Assembly (NCBI GenBank): GCA_039000515.1
Contig: JBCFYV010009882.1
Coordinates: forward strand, 60,382,277 to 60,446,276
Length of the DNA stretch: 64,000 nt
Source of the DNA: Timema cristinae
Lineage: Eukaryota; Arthropoda; Insecta; Phasmatodea; Timematidae
Reading direction: 5' to 3'
Shown piece after piece: positions 1 through 9,316 of this stretch. The notes below the pieces were generated by a model, which did not search any database, was not told where the DNA came from, and saw only the letters and a program-made list of their open reading frames with translations. How positions within the stretch are numbered: the stretch's first letter is position 1; the number at the start of each line of letters is the position of its first letter. The position numbers and the translations under genes were made by a program.

Positions 1-1
1 G

Positions 2-2685
2 GCCCCGTCAAAGCCGTCACTGGAAAAGAGTAGTTTCATGTTTGTATTCTATGACTTTGAATGCAGACAAGAAACGCTTCTTCAAGGGGCGGTCAGCACG
101 TACTTACACGAACCAAACCTATGTGTCGTGCAAACGTGTTGTAAGGCCTGTGTTCATATAGATGCAAATGATCACCATTGCACCGACTGTGGGGGCGATA
201 GGACTCGCATATTCAAGGGTGATACCACAATGGCCCAATTTTTCGAATTTATTGTTCAAATTAAAGCTTCAAAATTTAAGGATATCACCCTCCTCGGCCA
301 TAACGCTAAATCCTATGATGGAAATTTTATTTTAAAATACATGATGGAGGTAAAAAAATGGACTCCAGAACTTATAATGAACGGTGGGAAAATCATGTCC
401 ATGCGTTACGGCCCGCTCCACTTTATTGACTCACTGAACTTTCTCCCGATGTCGCTGTCCAAATTGCCCAAAACTTTCGGCTTGGACGAGTCTTTGGCCA
501 AGGGACATTTCCCCCATTTTTTCAATAAAAAGAAAACGCGGGGTATAGGGGTCCCTTGCCGCCAAAGGAGGACTACGGCATCGGCGAGATGTCAGTTGAG
601 GGAAAGGAGCACTTTGAGAAGTGGTATGACGCGTTGGTCAAAGATAACTATGTCTTTGATTTTAAACGCGAGTTGGAACTGTATTGTGTGAAAGATGTAG
701 AGATCCTACGGAAGGCCTGCCTGAAGTTTAGAGAGATGCTCATGGAGAAAGCAAAGGTGGATCCTTTCAGAGAGGCGTGTACGATAGCTGGAGCGGCCAT
801 GTTGGTTTACCGCCGAAGTCATCTTAAGGAGAATACTATCGGTATTATCCCTAACGGTGGCTATCGGTGCGCAGACCAACAGTCGCACGTCGCTGTACAA
901 TGGCTCTGCTGGGAGGCCCATCAACGCGGTGTCTCTATTCTTCATGCGGGTAACGGCCGTGAGGAATATGTGTTAGGGCGACGTGTAGACGGTGTTGTTA
1001 AAGCTGGAGATACCACCACCGTCTTCCAGTTTTGGGGCTGTTATTGGCACGGGTGCCCTCTCTGTTACCCTGACAGGACCACCCAGGTCAAAAATAGCCC
1101 CCACGAGACCATGGAGACGCGTTATGAAGCGACCATGGCTTGTTTGGAAAAGTTTAAGAATGCCGGCTACACGGTCGTAGAGATGTGGGAGTGCATGTTT
1201 AATGCGATGAAACGCACAGACAAGGACTTGCAGCAATTTGTACTCCGGCACGAGGTGTATACCAAGGAACCTCTCAGTCCCAGGGATGCATTCTTTGGCG
1301 GGCGTACAAATTGTATCAAGCTCTTCCACGAAACAGACCTTTCTTGTGGGGAGAAGATCAAGTACTTGGATGTGTGTTCATTGTATCCATACGTTTGCAA
1401 GTATAAAAAATAACCCAGTCGGCCACCCCAAAATTCACTTGGAACCAAATTGTCCGTCTATAGATCAAGTAGAAGGCATAGCCAAAGTTACAGTGACGCC
1501 TCCGCGAGATTTATTCCTGCCCGTATTGCCTACCAGGATGCACGACAAGCTAATGTTCATCTTGTGCAGGAAATGCGGGGAGGAGAAAAACCAAGGCGCG
1601 TGTCAGCACAACGACAAAAAAGATCGCTGGTTGACAGGCGTCTGGGTGATTGACGAGATCCGGAAAGCCGTTGAGAAAGGCTACACCGTTGAAGCAGTGC
1701 ACGAAGTGTGGGAGTACAATGTATCTGTTTATGACCGTCAGACGCGTTCTGGCGGCCTGTTTCACGGGTACATTGATACTTTTTTGAAAATTAAACAAGA
1801 AGCCAGCGGATGGCCAGAGTGGTGTACCTCACAAGAGGAAAAGTTAGCTTACATTCAAAATTATGAGGAAAGGGAAGGGGTAAAACTCGATTTCGGCTCT
1901 GTTTGTAAAAACCCTGGTCTCCGCACTCTGGCTAAACTTTTTTAAATTCACTATGGGGAAAGTTTGGGCAAAGACCCGATTTACCACACGTAGCCGTTGT
2001 CAACGACTATCAGGGCGTCCACAAGTACCTGACGGATCCGTACATCACCGTGGACAGCGTCATTGATGTAAATGATGAGGTTATGTTCCTCAATTACAAG
2101 GATGCGCGTGACGCGTTGCGCCCTAACCCTAACACGAGTGTGGCGGTGGCGTGCTACACGACTGCTATGGCTAGGTTGCACTTATACAGCATCCTTGAAC
2201 AATTGGGGGACCGCGTTTTGTATCATGATACAGATAGCGTTCTATTCACTGAACGCCCCGGCGATTGGAGTCCACCGACCGGAGACTTTTTAGGTGACCT
2301 CACTGATGAACTTCAGGATTACGGTCCGGAAAGCTACATTAGCGCCTTTGTATCTGGTGGTCCCAAAAATTACGCTTACCGAGTTTGCGTTGGCGGTGAT
2401 CCTGCCAAAACAAAAACGGTGTGCAAGGTTCGCGGGATCACCATAAACTATGGCAACCGGAACGATGTTAATTTTGAAGTTTTGAAAGCGATGGTCACCG
2501 AACAGGCTGAGGAAAGATACATACAGATACCGCACAAAATTGTAAGAAAAGGTCTTGCGACTGTATGTACCGTTTCGCAGGCTAAAGTCTACCGGCCCGT
2601 GTACACCAAACGCCGGATAACAGATGATTTTAATACGTTGCCGTTTGGGTATCAGAGTCCTTGTAAACGCGCTCGCCACGAATAA
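2..2685 (+). pseudogene. Protein-primed family-B DNA polymerase (Polinton/adintovirus-like), 5' partial, three frameshifts
   Basis: DNA polymerase of the protein-primed B family (DNA_pol_B_2 type) used by Polintons/Mavericks, adintoviruses and related elements to copy linear DNA. Seen: an exonuclease motif with Asp and Glu in the first codons (38-64), a zinc-ribbon-like pair of CxxC motifs (about 140-190), an Exo II Asn/Tyr-Asp motif (296-328), a palm SLYP motif (1378-1389), an NS-W-GK-type motif (1945-1968) and the catalytic DTDS (2227-2238). The frame is already open at base 2, so the amino-terminal part lies left of the window. The reading frame changes near 540-556, 1405-1413 and 1940-1945; within each segment no stop interrupts the homologous frame. 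Each break sits in or next to a homopolymer run, so base-calling error is an alternative to decay. No neighbouring capsid, ATPase or integrase gene is visible. Confidence 0.88.
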
Positions 2686-3135
2686 AAGGTGATCATTTAG
2701 ACGGGCTGAATAATCATCTTTTTTTTTCTTTCACTCTAGACAGTTCCACTGACATACCATTTTTCAAAGATTTGAGATTTTTTTCATATTTTTTTTCTGC
2801 ATGAAAACAAGCATATTTTTTTATATTTTTTTATGCACCCGGGATACTTTTTTTATATTTTTTTATTTGCCAGTACAGTCCTCTGCCTACCTGATTTTTT
2901 TTCTAGTCAATTAGTTACTTGTATATATTTTAATTCTAGCCAAATGTTTGTATATATATATTTATTTTAAATCTAATACATTGTTTGTATATATATTTTT
3001 TTTCTGATAAACTGATTGTATATATTTTTATTTTAAATCTAATACATTGTTTGTATATATTTTTTTCAGTCAAATATGGTAGACTGATTGTATATATTTT
3101 TATTTTAAATCTATTCACATATATATTTATTTTCT
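2686..3135. repeat. AT-rich spacer with degenerate TTTGTATATAT-type repeats
   Basis: Directly after the polymerase stop the sequence becomes very AT-rich with long T runs. From about 2945 to 3130 a unit containing TTTGTATATAT followed by TTTTAAATCTA recurs three to four times at a spacing of roughly 60-80 bases. No gene is visible; this is spacer between convergent genes. Confidence 0.7.
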
Positions 3136-3161
3136 TTTAGTACCGAGGCCACTATTCCCCC

Positions 3162-3369
3162 TATATTGTAAATATTCACAGTATACTTTTCACTGTGTGT
3201 AAATAAATATTGTAAACAAAACCAGTTATGTCTATACTAATAATTATATATTGTAAATATTCACAGTATACTTTTCACTGTGTGTAAATTAATATTGTAA
3301 ACAAAACCAGTTATGTTTATACTAATAATTATATATTGTAAATATTCACAGTATACTTTACACTGTGTA
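3162..3369. repeat. 85-bp tandem repeat, about 2.4 copies
   Basis: Copies begin at 3162, 3247 and 3332 with the same TATATTGTAAATATTCACAG start, so the period is exactly 85 bases. The first two copies are nearly identical and the third is cut short after about 38 bases. Each unit contains an imperfect ACAGTATACTTTTCACTGTG inverted repeat. No coding potential. Confidence 0.85.
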
Positions 3370-3720
3370 TATACTTTTTTCATGACCAAATAAATATTGT
3401 AAAAATTATTATGTTTGTGTTTTAACGTCTATACCCCCCACCTCTCTCCTATCCTATAAATACAAGCTCATATAGCTTATAAGCTCAGTCTCCGTCACTC
3501 TAAGTCCTGATGAATTAAAATCACAGATTGAGTATGCATGCACTTACATGATTGAAGCAGCTTCTTCTTTCAGCCACAAAGGAAGTGGTGTGTCCGAGGA
3601 CCGTGTGAAATACTTAGAGCTAAATATATTCCTTTGGGTGATTGAAGCTATATTCCATTACCAGAAGAGTTGATTAATAGGAACGCTCTAATTAATATAA
3701 GAAATGCTGACAGTAAATGC
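3370..3720. other. Non-coding spacer with a TATA-like box
   Basis: A CTATAAATACA motif near 3455 is a plausible TATA box, but no open frame follows it. A short phrase ending in TTTTAACGTCTA at about 3410-3435 recurs at about 4022-4050, so parts of this spacer are duplicated. No gene seen. Confidence 0.4.
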
Positions 3721-3838
3721 TTTTGGAAAACCACGCTCAGTTCACCCGACCGAGATTCGAACCACGATCTTCCCAGTCCTCAGCAGCCGAGCTCAATACA
3801 ACGAGCGCTTTAATCAACTACGCCACTGAGGAGGGTTT
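3720..3838 (-). repeat. SINE family A fragment (tRNA-like head), minus strand
   Basis: Read on the minus strand, this has the same tRNA-like head as the full-length copy at 58681-58932: a variant A-box region, a GGTTCGAATC B box, then the GGGTGAACTGAG junction into the body. The body and tail are missing. Confidence 0.75.
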
Positions 3839-4089
3839 TTGTATATGTTAAATATATTATTTTTGTGAAGTGGAAAATTTGTTTAGCGTAAATGTTATAT
3901 ATATTATGTCCGCATATATAGTTTCATATTTAAAACATAACAACATAATTTCAAGATCTTCATAAGTGTATTACTTGTGATTTTTTTTGTTTTAGTGTTG
4001 CGGTGATAAATATTATAAAACTGTTATGTTTTGCGTTTTAACGTCTACACCCTCTCTACTATCATAGAAGCTCCGTCTCAAGCATTATG

Positions 4090-4870
4090 GGTGTAAGACC
4101 GTCTAGTTAAGTACAAAGCCCGTTCCCCCCTTAAACCAGCATTTTCAGTCATACAGGGAATCGAAGCCGGGACACGTGGCGCGGTGGCCAGACATGCTAA
4201 CGCCTCACGGCCAGCTGATTCATTAGACGTCTTGACCATTGACAATAGCCAAGCGACATAGATTAACAGGCAAATAAAAGTCTCCCTTCACAGACAGAGA
4301 GAGAGAGACTGATACATTCTTTCTGGACACTTGGCGCCGTGTGTAGACATCCTAACGCTTCACACGCAGTGACGAGAAACAAGGACAGGGGTTCGAATCC
4401 TGGTTCACTGGATGATTGCCACCAGCTCAAAGGATCATATTTGACATAGGGTTGGTAGCAACATAATTACTTTTTTTGAAAGGACATGGAAGTGAACCCC
4501 AACTTTTGCACGGAGAGTGAGACAGGGAAAAACCTTACAGGAATCCGCTCTCCCAGAAAAAAAATCATGACATGTGGCTAATATAGGGTTTAGAACCCCT
4601 GACATGTGTAAGACCGTCTTTTTGCTTCAATTGGTGTACTAGTTCCCATTCCCCTCTTGAACCAACATTTTCAGTCATACAGGGAATCGAAGCCTGGACA
4701 CTTGACTCTGGTGGGGGACAGACAGACATGCTAACGCCTCGTGGCCAAGTGATTCCTTAGACGTCTTGACCGTTGACCACGCGACATAGATTAACAGACC
4801 AATACATGTCTCCCTTCACAGAGAGAGAGAGAGAGTTATACATTCTTTCTGGACACTTGGCGCAGTGGGC
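4090..4870. repeat. Diverged direct duplication of about 260 bp with tRNA-like heads
   Basis: Two diverged copies (about 4090-4345 and 4611-4870) share the phrases GTGTAAGACCGTCT, TTTTCAGTCATACAGGGAAT, GACGTCTTGACC and a GA microsatellite followed by ATACATTCTTTCTGGACACTTGG. Offset is about 521 bases. Both contain pol III B-box-like sequences on the minus strand (rc of GAATCGAAGCC). A plus-strand B box (GGTTCGAATCC near 4388) lies between them and another minus-strand one near 4985. They look like SINE heads multiplied by local duplication. Confidence 0.65.
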
Positions 4871-5210
4871 AGTCTTCCTAACACCGTGATGAGAAAGCTG
4901 CTTCCTCCTTTATATGTAGCATTTTCTTCTTCACCCTTTTAATACATATCATATTCTTAAAAAAATTACACCTGCACGCGGGAATCGAACCCTGGAAACT
5001 TTGGCTTACATATGTATCTTAGTACGTATACTGGTTTGTTCACATTAAGGGGGTAAGATATACTCGTAAATATATATTATGGATTAGATAAGCAATTCAA
5101 CCCTGGATATCAAACTAAGTCACAACAATGTTGGCGTCTCCTTCAGGTCTTTGATTGTCCAGCCGAGGATTTAAAAATAATAACGACATTTTAGTGCTAG
5201 TTTTTTTTTT
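4871..5210. other. Non-coding spacer with an isolated B-box-like tRNA remnant
   Basis: No open frame or strong repeat apart from a GAATCGAACCC string near 4983, the reverse complement of a pol III B box, most likely a tRNA-derived SINE scrap. Confidence 0.4.
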
Positions 5211-5563
5211 ATTGACAATCAGCAATTGATTAATTTAAAACAACAACAAGCAGCAATATTATTTAGGTCTTTTGACCAATACACATAAAATACATCTACC
5301 AGCCAGAAAATGAGTAGGAGTCAATTTTATTGACAATCAACAATTGGTTAATTTAAAACATTCACAACAAGCAGCAATATTATTTAGGTCTTTTGACCAA
5401 TACATATAAAAGACATCTACCAGTTAGAAAATGAGTAGGAGTCAATTTTATTACCAATCAACAATTGGTTAATTTAAAACATTCACAACAAGCAGCAATA
5501 TTATTTAGGTGTTTTGACCAATACATATAAAATACATCTACCATCTAGAAAATGAGTAGGAGC
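5211..5563. repeat. Tandem triplication (about 120-bp unit) covering the 3' end of the adjacent minus-strand gene
   Basis: Three consecutive copies share AATTTAAAAC, AGCAGCAATATTATTTAGGT, TTTTGACCAATACA and AGAAAATGAGTAGGAG. The rightmost copy overlaps the last codons and stop of the minus-strand frame ending at 5538, so the unit is that gene's carboxyl-terminal coding sequence plus 3' UTR repeated downstream. On the minus strand two junctions carry AATAAA, giving repeated candidate polyadenylation signals. Confidence 0.85.
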
Positions 5564-5996
5564 CACCTCCAAAATAGTTCAAGACACGTTGAGAGACACT
5601 AGAGTGTATATTGATAATATCTCCACAGTTTTTACCTGGCAATCTTACTCTTCCAACAAACTCAAGCACAATAACATTAGGTTCGGGCTCTTCCGATAGC
5701 ACAACGTTATAACTTTTGTTTTTCTCAAGTTCGTTTAAGCACTTGACACGGCTGTATTCCTCTTTCTCGATCATGTCTAACGCCCTGCATAATACCTCCT
5801 CGTCCCAACAGGTATCTTGGTGAGCAGCAGTTTGCTGACATTGAATTTTGTGCCGAATAAGATTGGATAGCTTTGCGTAGGATCCATCACAAACGGCATA
5901 ATGTCAATTGGAGATGCAGCAAAAGAAATAAACACTCGCTCTTAACGTGTTTTTTTTTTCAAAATTTCACCACTAGCTCCGATGACAGCAGCAGAG
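5538..5996 (-). pseudogene. Unidentified small viral-type gene, frameshifted amino-terminal half
   Basis: The intact part is a 78-codon frame from an ATG at 5774 to a stop at 5538, rich in charged residues, with an FVGRVRLPG stretch and a Gly/Ser-rich end. Coding-like sequence continues upstream in other frames: one open stretch between about 5790 and 5940 and another between about 5950 and 5996. The changes of frame lie near 5785 and at an A run (T run on the plus strand) near 5950. This suggests one longer gene of about 150 codons broken twice. Product not recognised. It lies immediately downstream of, and parallel to, the gene ending at 6002, and its 3' end is triplicated. The LP motif after a hydrophobic strand resembles the two upstream neighbours. 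Confidence 0.5.
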
Positions 5997-6001
5997 TACG
6001 T

Positions 6002-6802
6002 CTAGTTTATTAATTCACTTTTAAACATCACACTTTGTCCTCCGAGATATATCATACAGCGTGCTTTAGATTTAAAGCGCTTACAATCCAAATAATATAT
6101 TGACTTTGGAAGGAAAACGTTACCGAAATTGCCCAGACCGAGTATGTAGTCGGCGGGCGTTTCACCTATAATTTTAACATTTGAATAATTTTTGTAAATT
6201 GTTAAATCCTCGAGATTTACAGGTTCTTCAGACTTTACCTCCGGCGGTGGTGATGGGCACGCAGGTGACTCTGCTGGCCGGTAAACAGGCGACTCTGACT
6301 GTGGATACGCCAGTGAATCTGACGCCTGGTAGGTAGACACCTCGGACGGTGGGCACGCAGGTGACTCTACTGACTGGTAGACAGACGACTCTGGTGGTGG
6401 GTACTCTGGGGCTGGGTACGGCTGTGACTCTGGGGCTGTGTACGGCTGTCTCTCTGAGGGTGGCGGTGGCATGAAGTACGGTGACGGCTGGTGTGGAGCT
6501 CGGAAGGGTGGAGGTGGAGGTCGGGGTAACACAGCTACCACGTCCCCCTTGCGGAAATTGTAAACGGCGCACGTTACATCACACATATACGTTTCCAAGA
6601 TTCTCTCGTAGGGTAGTACTTCCGTCGCCCGTATCGTGTGACAGGTAGAGTCACAAAACTCTATGTAGCCTCGCTCCTCTACTTTGTAAATTACCTGTCT
6701 ATCACACACCTCGACACTGTGAACATTCTCTCCCGTCATATAGGCACGCCCCTCCATCGTATGGCCCACAAACATTAAATTAATATAGCCGGATCGTAGC
6801 AT
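6002..6802 (-). CDS. Unidentified 266-aa protein with Pro/Ser-rich middle, viral block
   Basis: A complete open frame of 266 codons with an ATG at 6802 and a stop at 6002. Three parts are visible. Residues 1-95 form a globular Cys-containing amino terminus. Residues about 96-195 are low-complexity Pro/Ser/Glu/Tyr with degenerate repeats such as ESPVY, ESPAC and DSLAY. Residues about 200-266 form a carboxyl domain containing GNFGNVFLPK. That last motif (aromatic, V, F-L-P, basic) recurs in the neighbouring 96-aa protein and weakly in the downstream gene, so the three may be paralogous. No transmembrane segment or known catalytic motif. Function unknown. The Pro-rich linker between two globular ends would suit a structural or regulatory viral protein, which is inference only. 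Confidence 0.6.
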   Translation of the reverse strand: MLRSGYINLMFVGHTMEGRAYMTGENVHSVEVCDRQVIYKVEERGYIEFCDSTCHTIRATEVLPYERILETYMCDVTCAVYNFRKGDVVAVLPRPPPPPFRAPHQPSPYFMPPPPSERQPYTAPESQPYPAPEYPPPESSVYQSVESPACPPSEVSTYQASDSLAYPQSESPVYRPAESPACPSPPPEVKSEEPVNLEDLTIYKNYSNVKIIGETPADYILGLGNFGNVFLPKSIYYLDCKRFKSKARCMIYLGGQSVMFKSELIN

Positions 6803-6873
6803 GGTGAGCGTACCTGAGAGCTAAACGTCCTGTAGAGTGCTCCGCTGCCCGTTGTTGTTAACTGCCGTGTCTC

Positions 6874-7164
6874 TTAAACGCGTTCAAAGTTCACAACGGT
6901 AGGTGAACCGGGTTTTACTCCGGCGCAGGTAAATACCAGTTTTTCTTTATTTAACTCACACACGTCTTCATCTGTAAGAGTACCAAACCGGCAGGGTAAA
7001 AATACACAAAACTCGCCGTCTAGATAGGCTATTAGACGTCTCCCGAACTTTGTATTGACGGCTTTTAATTTATCAACCGAGTACTTTTGATCTACGGCTA
7101 GATCACACAATTTGACGGTCTGCACCGCGTCGACGATATTTACCAGCTGCTGTAACTTGTCCAT
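6874..7164 (-). CDS. Unidentified 96-aa protein with TKFG...VFLP motif, viral block
   Basis: Complete open frame from an ATG at 7164 to a stop at 6874. The middle reads as a compact beta-rich domain: KLKAVNTKFGRRL, then a hydrophobic strand, then EFCVFLPCRF. From general recollection, small proteins with this T-K-F/Y-G then F-x-V-F-L-P pattern are common in invertebrate genomes near viral or transposon genes, but I cannot attach a verified family name. It is the most upstream gene of a parallel minus-strand block, 71 bases before the 266-aa gene, and directly follows the regulatory-looking repeats at 7.24-8.2 kb. A TATA-like string (TATTTATA on the minus strand) sits about 20 bases before the start. 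Confidence 0.6.
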   Translation of the reverse strand: MDKLQQLVNIVDAVQTVKLCDLAVDQKYSVDKLKAVNTKFGRRLIAYLDGEFCVFLPCRFGTLTDEDVCELNKEKLVFTCAGVKPGSPTVVNFERV

Positions 7165-7239
7165 ATTGGCCCGCTCTACAAACGTTTATAAATAGACACC
7201 CAAGCGGGCACCCCTCTTTATAGCCACCCCCACCCTCCC

Positions 7240-8215
7240 TCGTTTGACGTCACACGATATATTCTTGTCTGCCCGCCAACTTGGCGCCCGTGTCGATGAC
7301 CTCGATATTTAAGCTTGTCTCAACTCGTCTTGTTGTGCCGACATACTGGCGCCAGGGTTGCGACATAACACGCGATGATTACGTCATTGGGAAAACCCAA
7401 GGTTGTCGAGGTCACGATATATTCTTGTCCTGACTTGTCTGCCCGCCAACCTGGCGCCATCATTCTTGTCTTGACGACCCACCAAACTGTCGCCATGTAT
7501 TCAGCCCTGATATATATTTACGGTCATTACTTATGCATTTTTTTTAATGTACGGAAACATTACATTTATTTGTTTAAGAAGTATTGGGAGGGTCGGGTAC
7601 ACGTTATGGCCGTTGGAGGCAGTGGATTCATATCTCGCTCAGGGGGGATGGTGGTTTTATACACTCCCTCACACCACATAAACGCTGGAACCATTCTAAC
7701 TTACTCCTCCGGTCCGTGACGGTTACACACATCCATGCATTGAGAAAGACGATACCAAACAAACAATTTTAGTATACATTGGTGCCGGGGATAGCGGCCC
7801 CTAACTGCGGATTCCGAGGCCCCTGATTGTGCATAATTAGAGCTGCTAGAGTTGCGACATAACACGCAATGATTACGGCATAGGAAAAAACCCAGGTTGT
7901 CCCGTCCGAGAGCTGCGGGTGGAGGTACATTTCCATGCATTTCGACAGAAGCTACCAAACAAACAATTTTAGTAGACTTGTGACAGGGGTAGTGGCCCCT
8001 AACTGTGGATAACGAGGCCCCTGATTGTGCATAATTAGAGATGCTAGAGTTGCGACATAACACGCAATGATTACGTCATTGGAAACACCCAGGTTGCTGA
8101 GGTCACTATCTATTCTTGTCCCAACTTGTCTGCCCGCCAGCCCGGCGCCAGGGTTGCGATGATTACGTCATTGGGAAAACCCAAGGTTATCGATGTCACT
8201 TGTCGTCCCGGCAGG
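7240..8215. promoter_or_regulatory. Repeated CRE-like/CCAAT-like array upstream of the minus-strand block
   Basis: The 12-mer TTACGTCATTGG (an ATF/CREB-like core followed by an inverted CCAAT) occurs three times, at about 7380, 8070 and 8163, with a decayed copy at about 7873 and a TGACGTCA at about 7245. Around these, the phrases GCGACATAACACGC, CTTGTCTGCCCGCCA and GGCGCC recur. A segment of about 197 bp is tandemly duplicated (about 7735-7930 and 7931-8120), sharing AAACAAACAATTTTAGTA and GAGGCCCCTGATTGTGCATA. No convincing coding frame is present. It resembles a viral enhancer or promoter region, possibly the inner part of a terminal repeat. Confidence 0.5.
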
Positions 8216-8385
8216 CTGGCGTCAGGGTGGCGAAAGAGGAGGAATGACCGGGGGAGGGGGAAAACCAGGATGAACAACCCCGGCTCTGGGGGGAGGGGTG
8301 GGGAGGGAAAAGTGAAAGGCTGAGTTGGTCATCAGAAGGCAGCGAGCCCTGCCAGAGAAGCTTGTGTCATTTACTATCGGGCATC

Positions 8386-8637
8386 CGGAGGAGAAAGACG
8401 TGGAGCGCGAGTGGCTCTATGCTTCAGCAAATAAACTACAGCGCCCTAATTGATGAATAAAAAACACCTCTATCCTACCAATAATAACTCCAACACCTCT
8501 ATCCTACCAATCGGAGGAGAAAGACGTGGAGCGCGAGTGGCTCTATGCTTCAGCAAATAAACTACAGCGCACTAATTGATGAATAAAAACACCTCTATCC
8601 TACCAATAATAACTCCAACGCCTCTATCCTACCAATT
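8386..8637. repeat. 126-bp tandem duplication
   Basis: Two nearly identical units start at 8386 and 8512 (CGGAGGAGAAAGACGTGGAG). Each ends in two short sub-repeats of CACCTCTATCCTACCAAT. No open frame; each unit contains AATAAA strings on the plus strand. Confidence 0.88.
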
Positions 8638-8724
8638 AACTAATTAATTAATTAACAATAATCAATTAACGATAATTAATAAAAAAGAACCAACATGTCC
8701 AGGGTTTGTAGGGGAGGGGGAAAA

Positions 8725-8890
8725 CCAACAGCCAATCAGAGGAAAGTAGGGCAGCGGAAGGAGGGGTGGGGGAAGGAGGGGAGCAGCCAATCACAGAGCA
8801 GGAGGCGTGGTCACGTGACCAAATCCCACCAATCCCCAGCCTGTACTATCCGACCGCTCTAACTACTCACATAAATTGCAATGCTTTTCC
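8725..8890. promoter_or_regulatory. Promoter-like segment: two CCAATC boxes and a 12-bp E-box palindrome
   Basis: GCCAATCA occurs near 8731 and again near 8786, and GGTCACGTGACC (8809-8820) is a perfect 12-base palindrome centred on the CACGTG E-box. A/G-rich tracts surround them. The composition fits a pol II promoter of either orientation, but no first exon can be assigned. It could belong to the viral island or to a host gene. Confidence 0.35.
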
Positions 8891-9316
8891 GTAAAATAGG
8901 CCTGAAATCTCTTAGGGTCTAGAGGTTGTCTCAGCGTGTGATCTACTTAACTAAATATAAATAAAGTAGAGCTCACCTGCCTGGCCTGTGGACTAAAGCT
9001 TAACGCTTCTTTTTTTAAGTATTTATAAACCAACTTCTCAGGGATGTGAGGGGACGATGGGACTCACTTCTGAGCCTCTTCGACTACTATTGTGTAGCTG
9101 GTGGTGACAGGTTGTACTACAAGGGTTTTGAATATGCATGGGAAATATTGGGGGGAGGGGAGGCTTAAGATAGTCTCAGCTGCCACACTATAAAAACAGG
9201 GGGATTTCAAGCACATAACACAAATACTAAAACAATTATAATTATTTAAGCTTTGGAGCATGTATTTAATATTTGAAGGTATTAAGTTGTTAAATTATCT
9301 TCTGTTGTTTTTGCAG

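Noticed and set aside
9064..9261. Minus-strand 65-aa gene or upstream lectin exon at about 9050-9140
   Set aside because: A DYYCVAGG-like plus-strand reading looked lectin-like, but no consistent splice frame links it to the exon at 9317.
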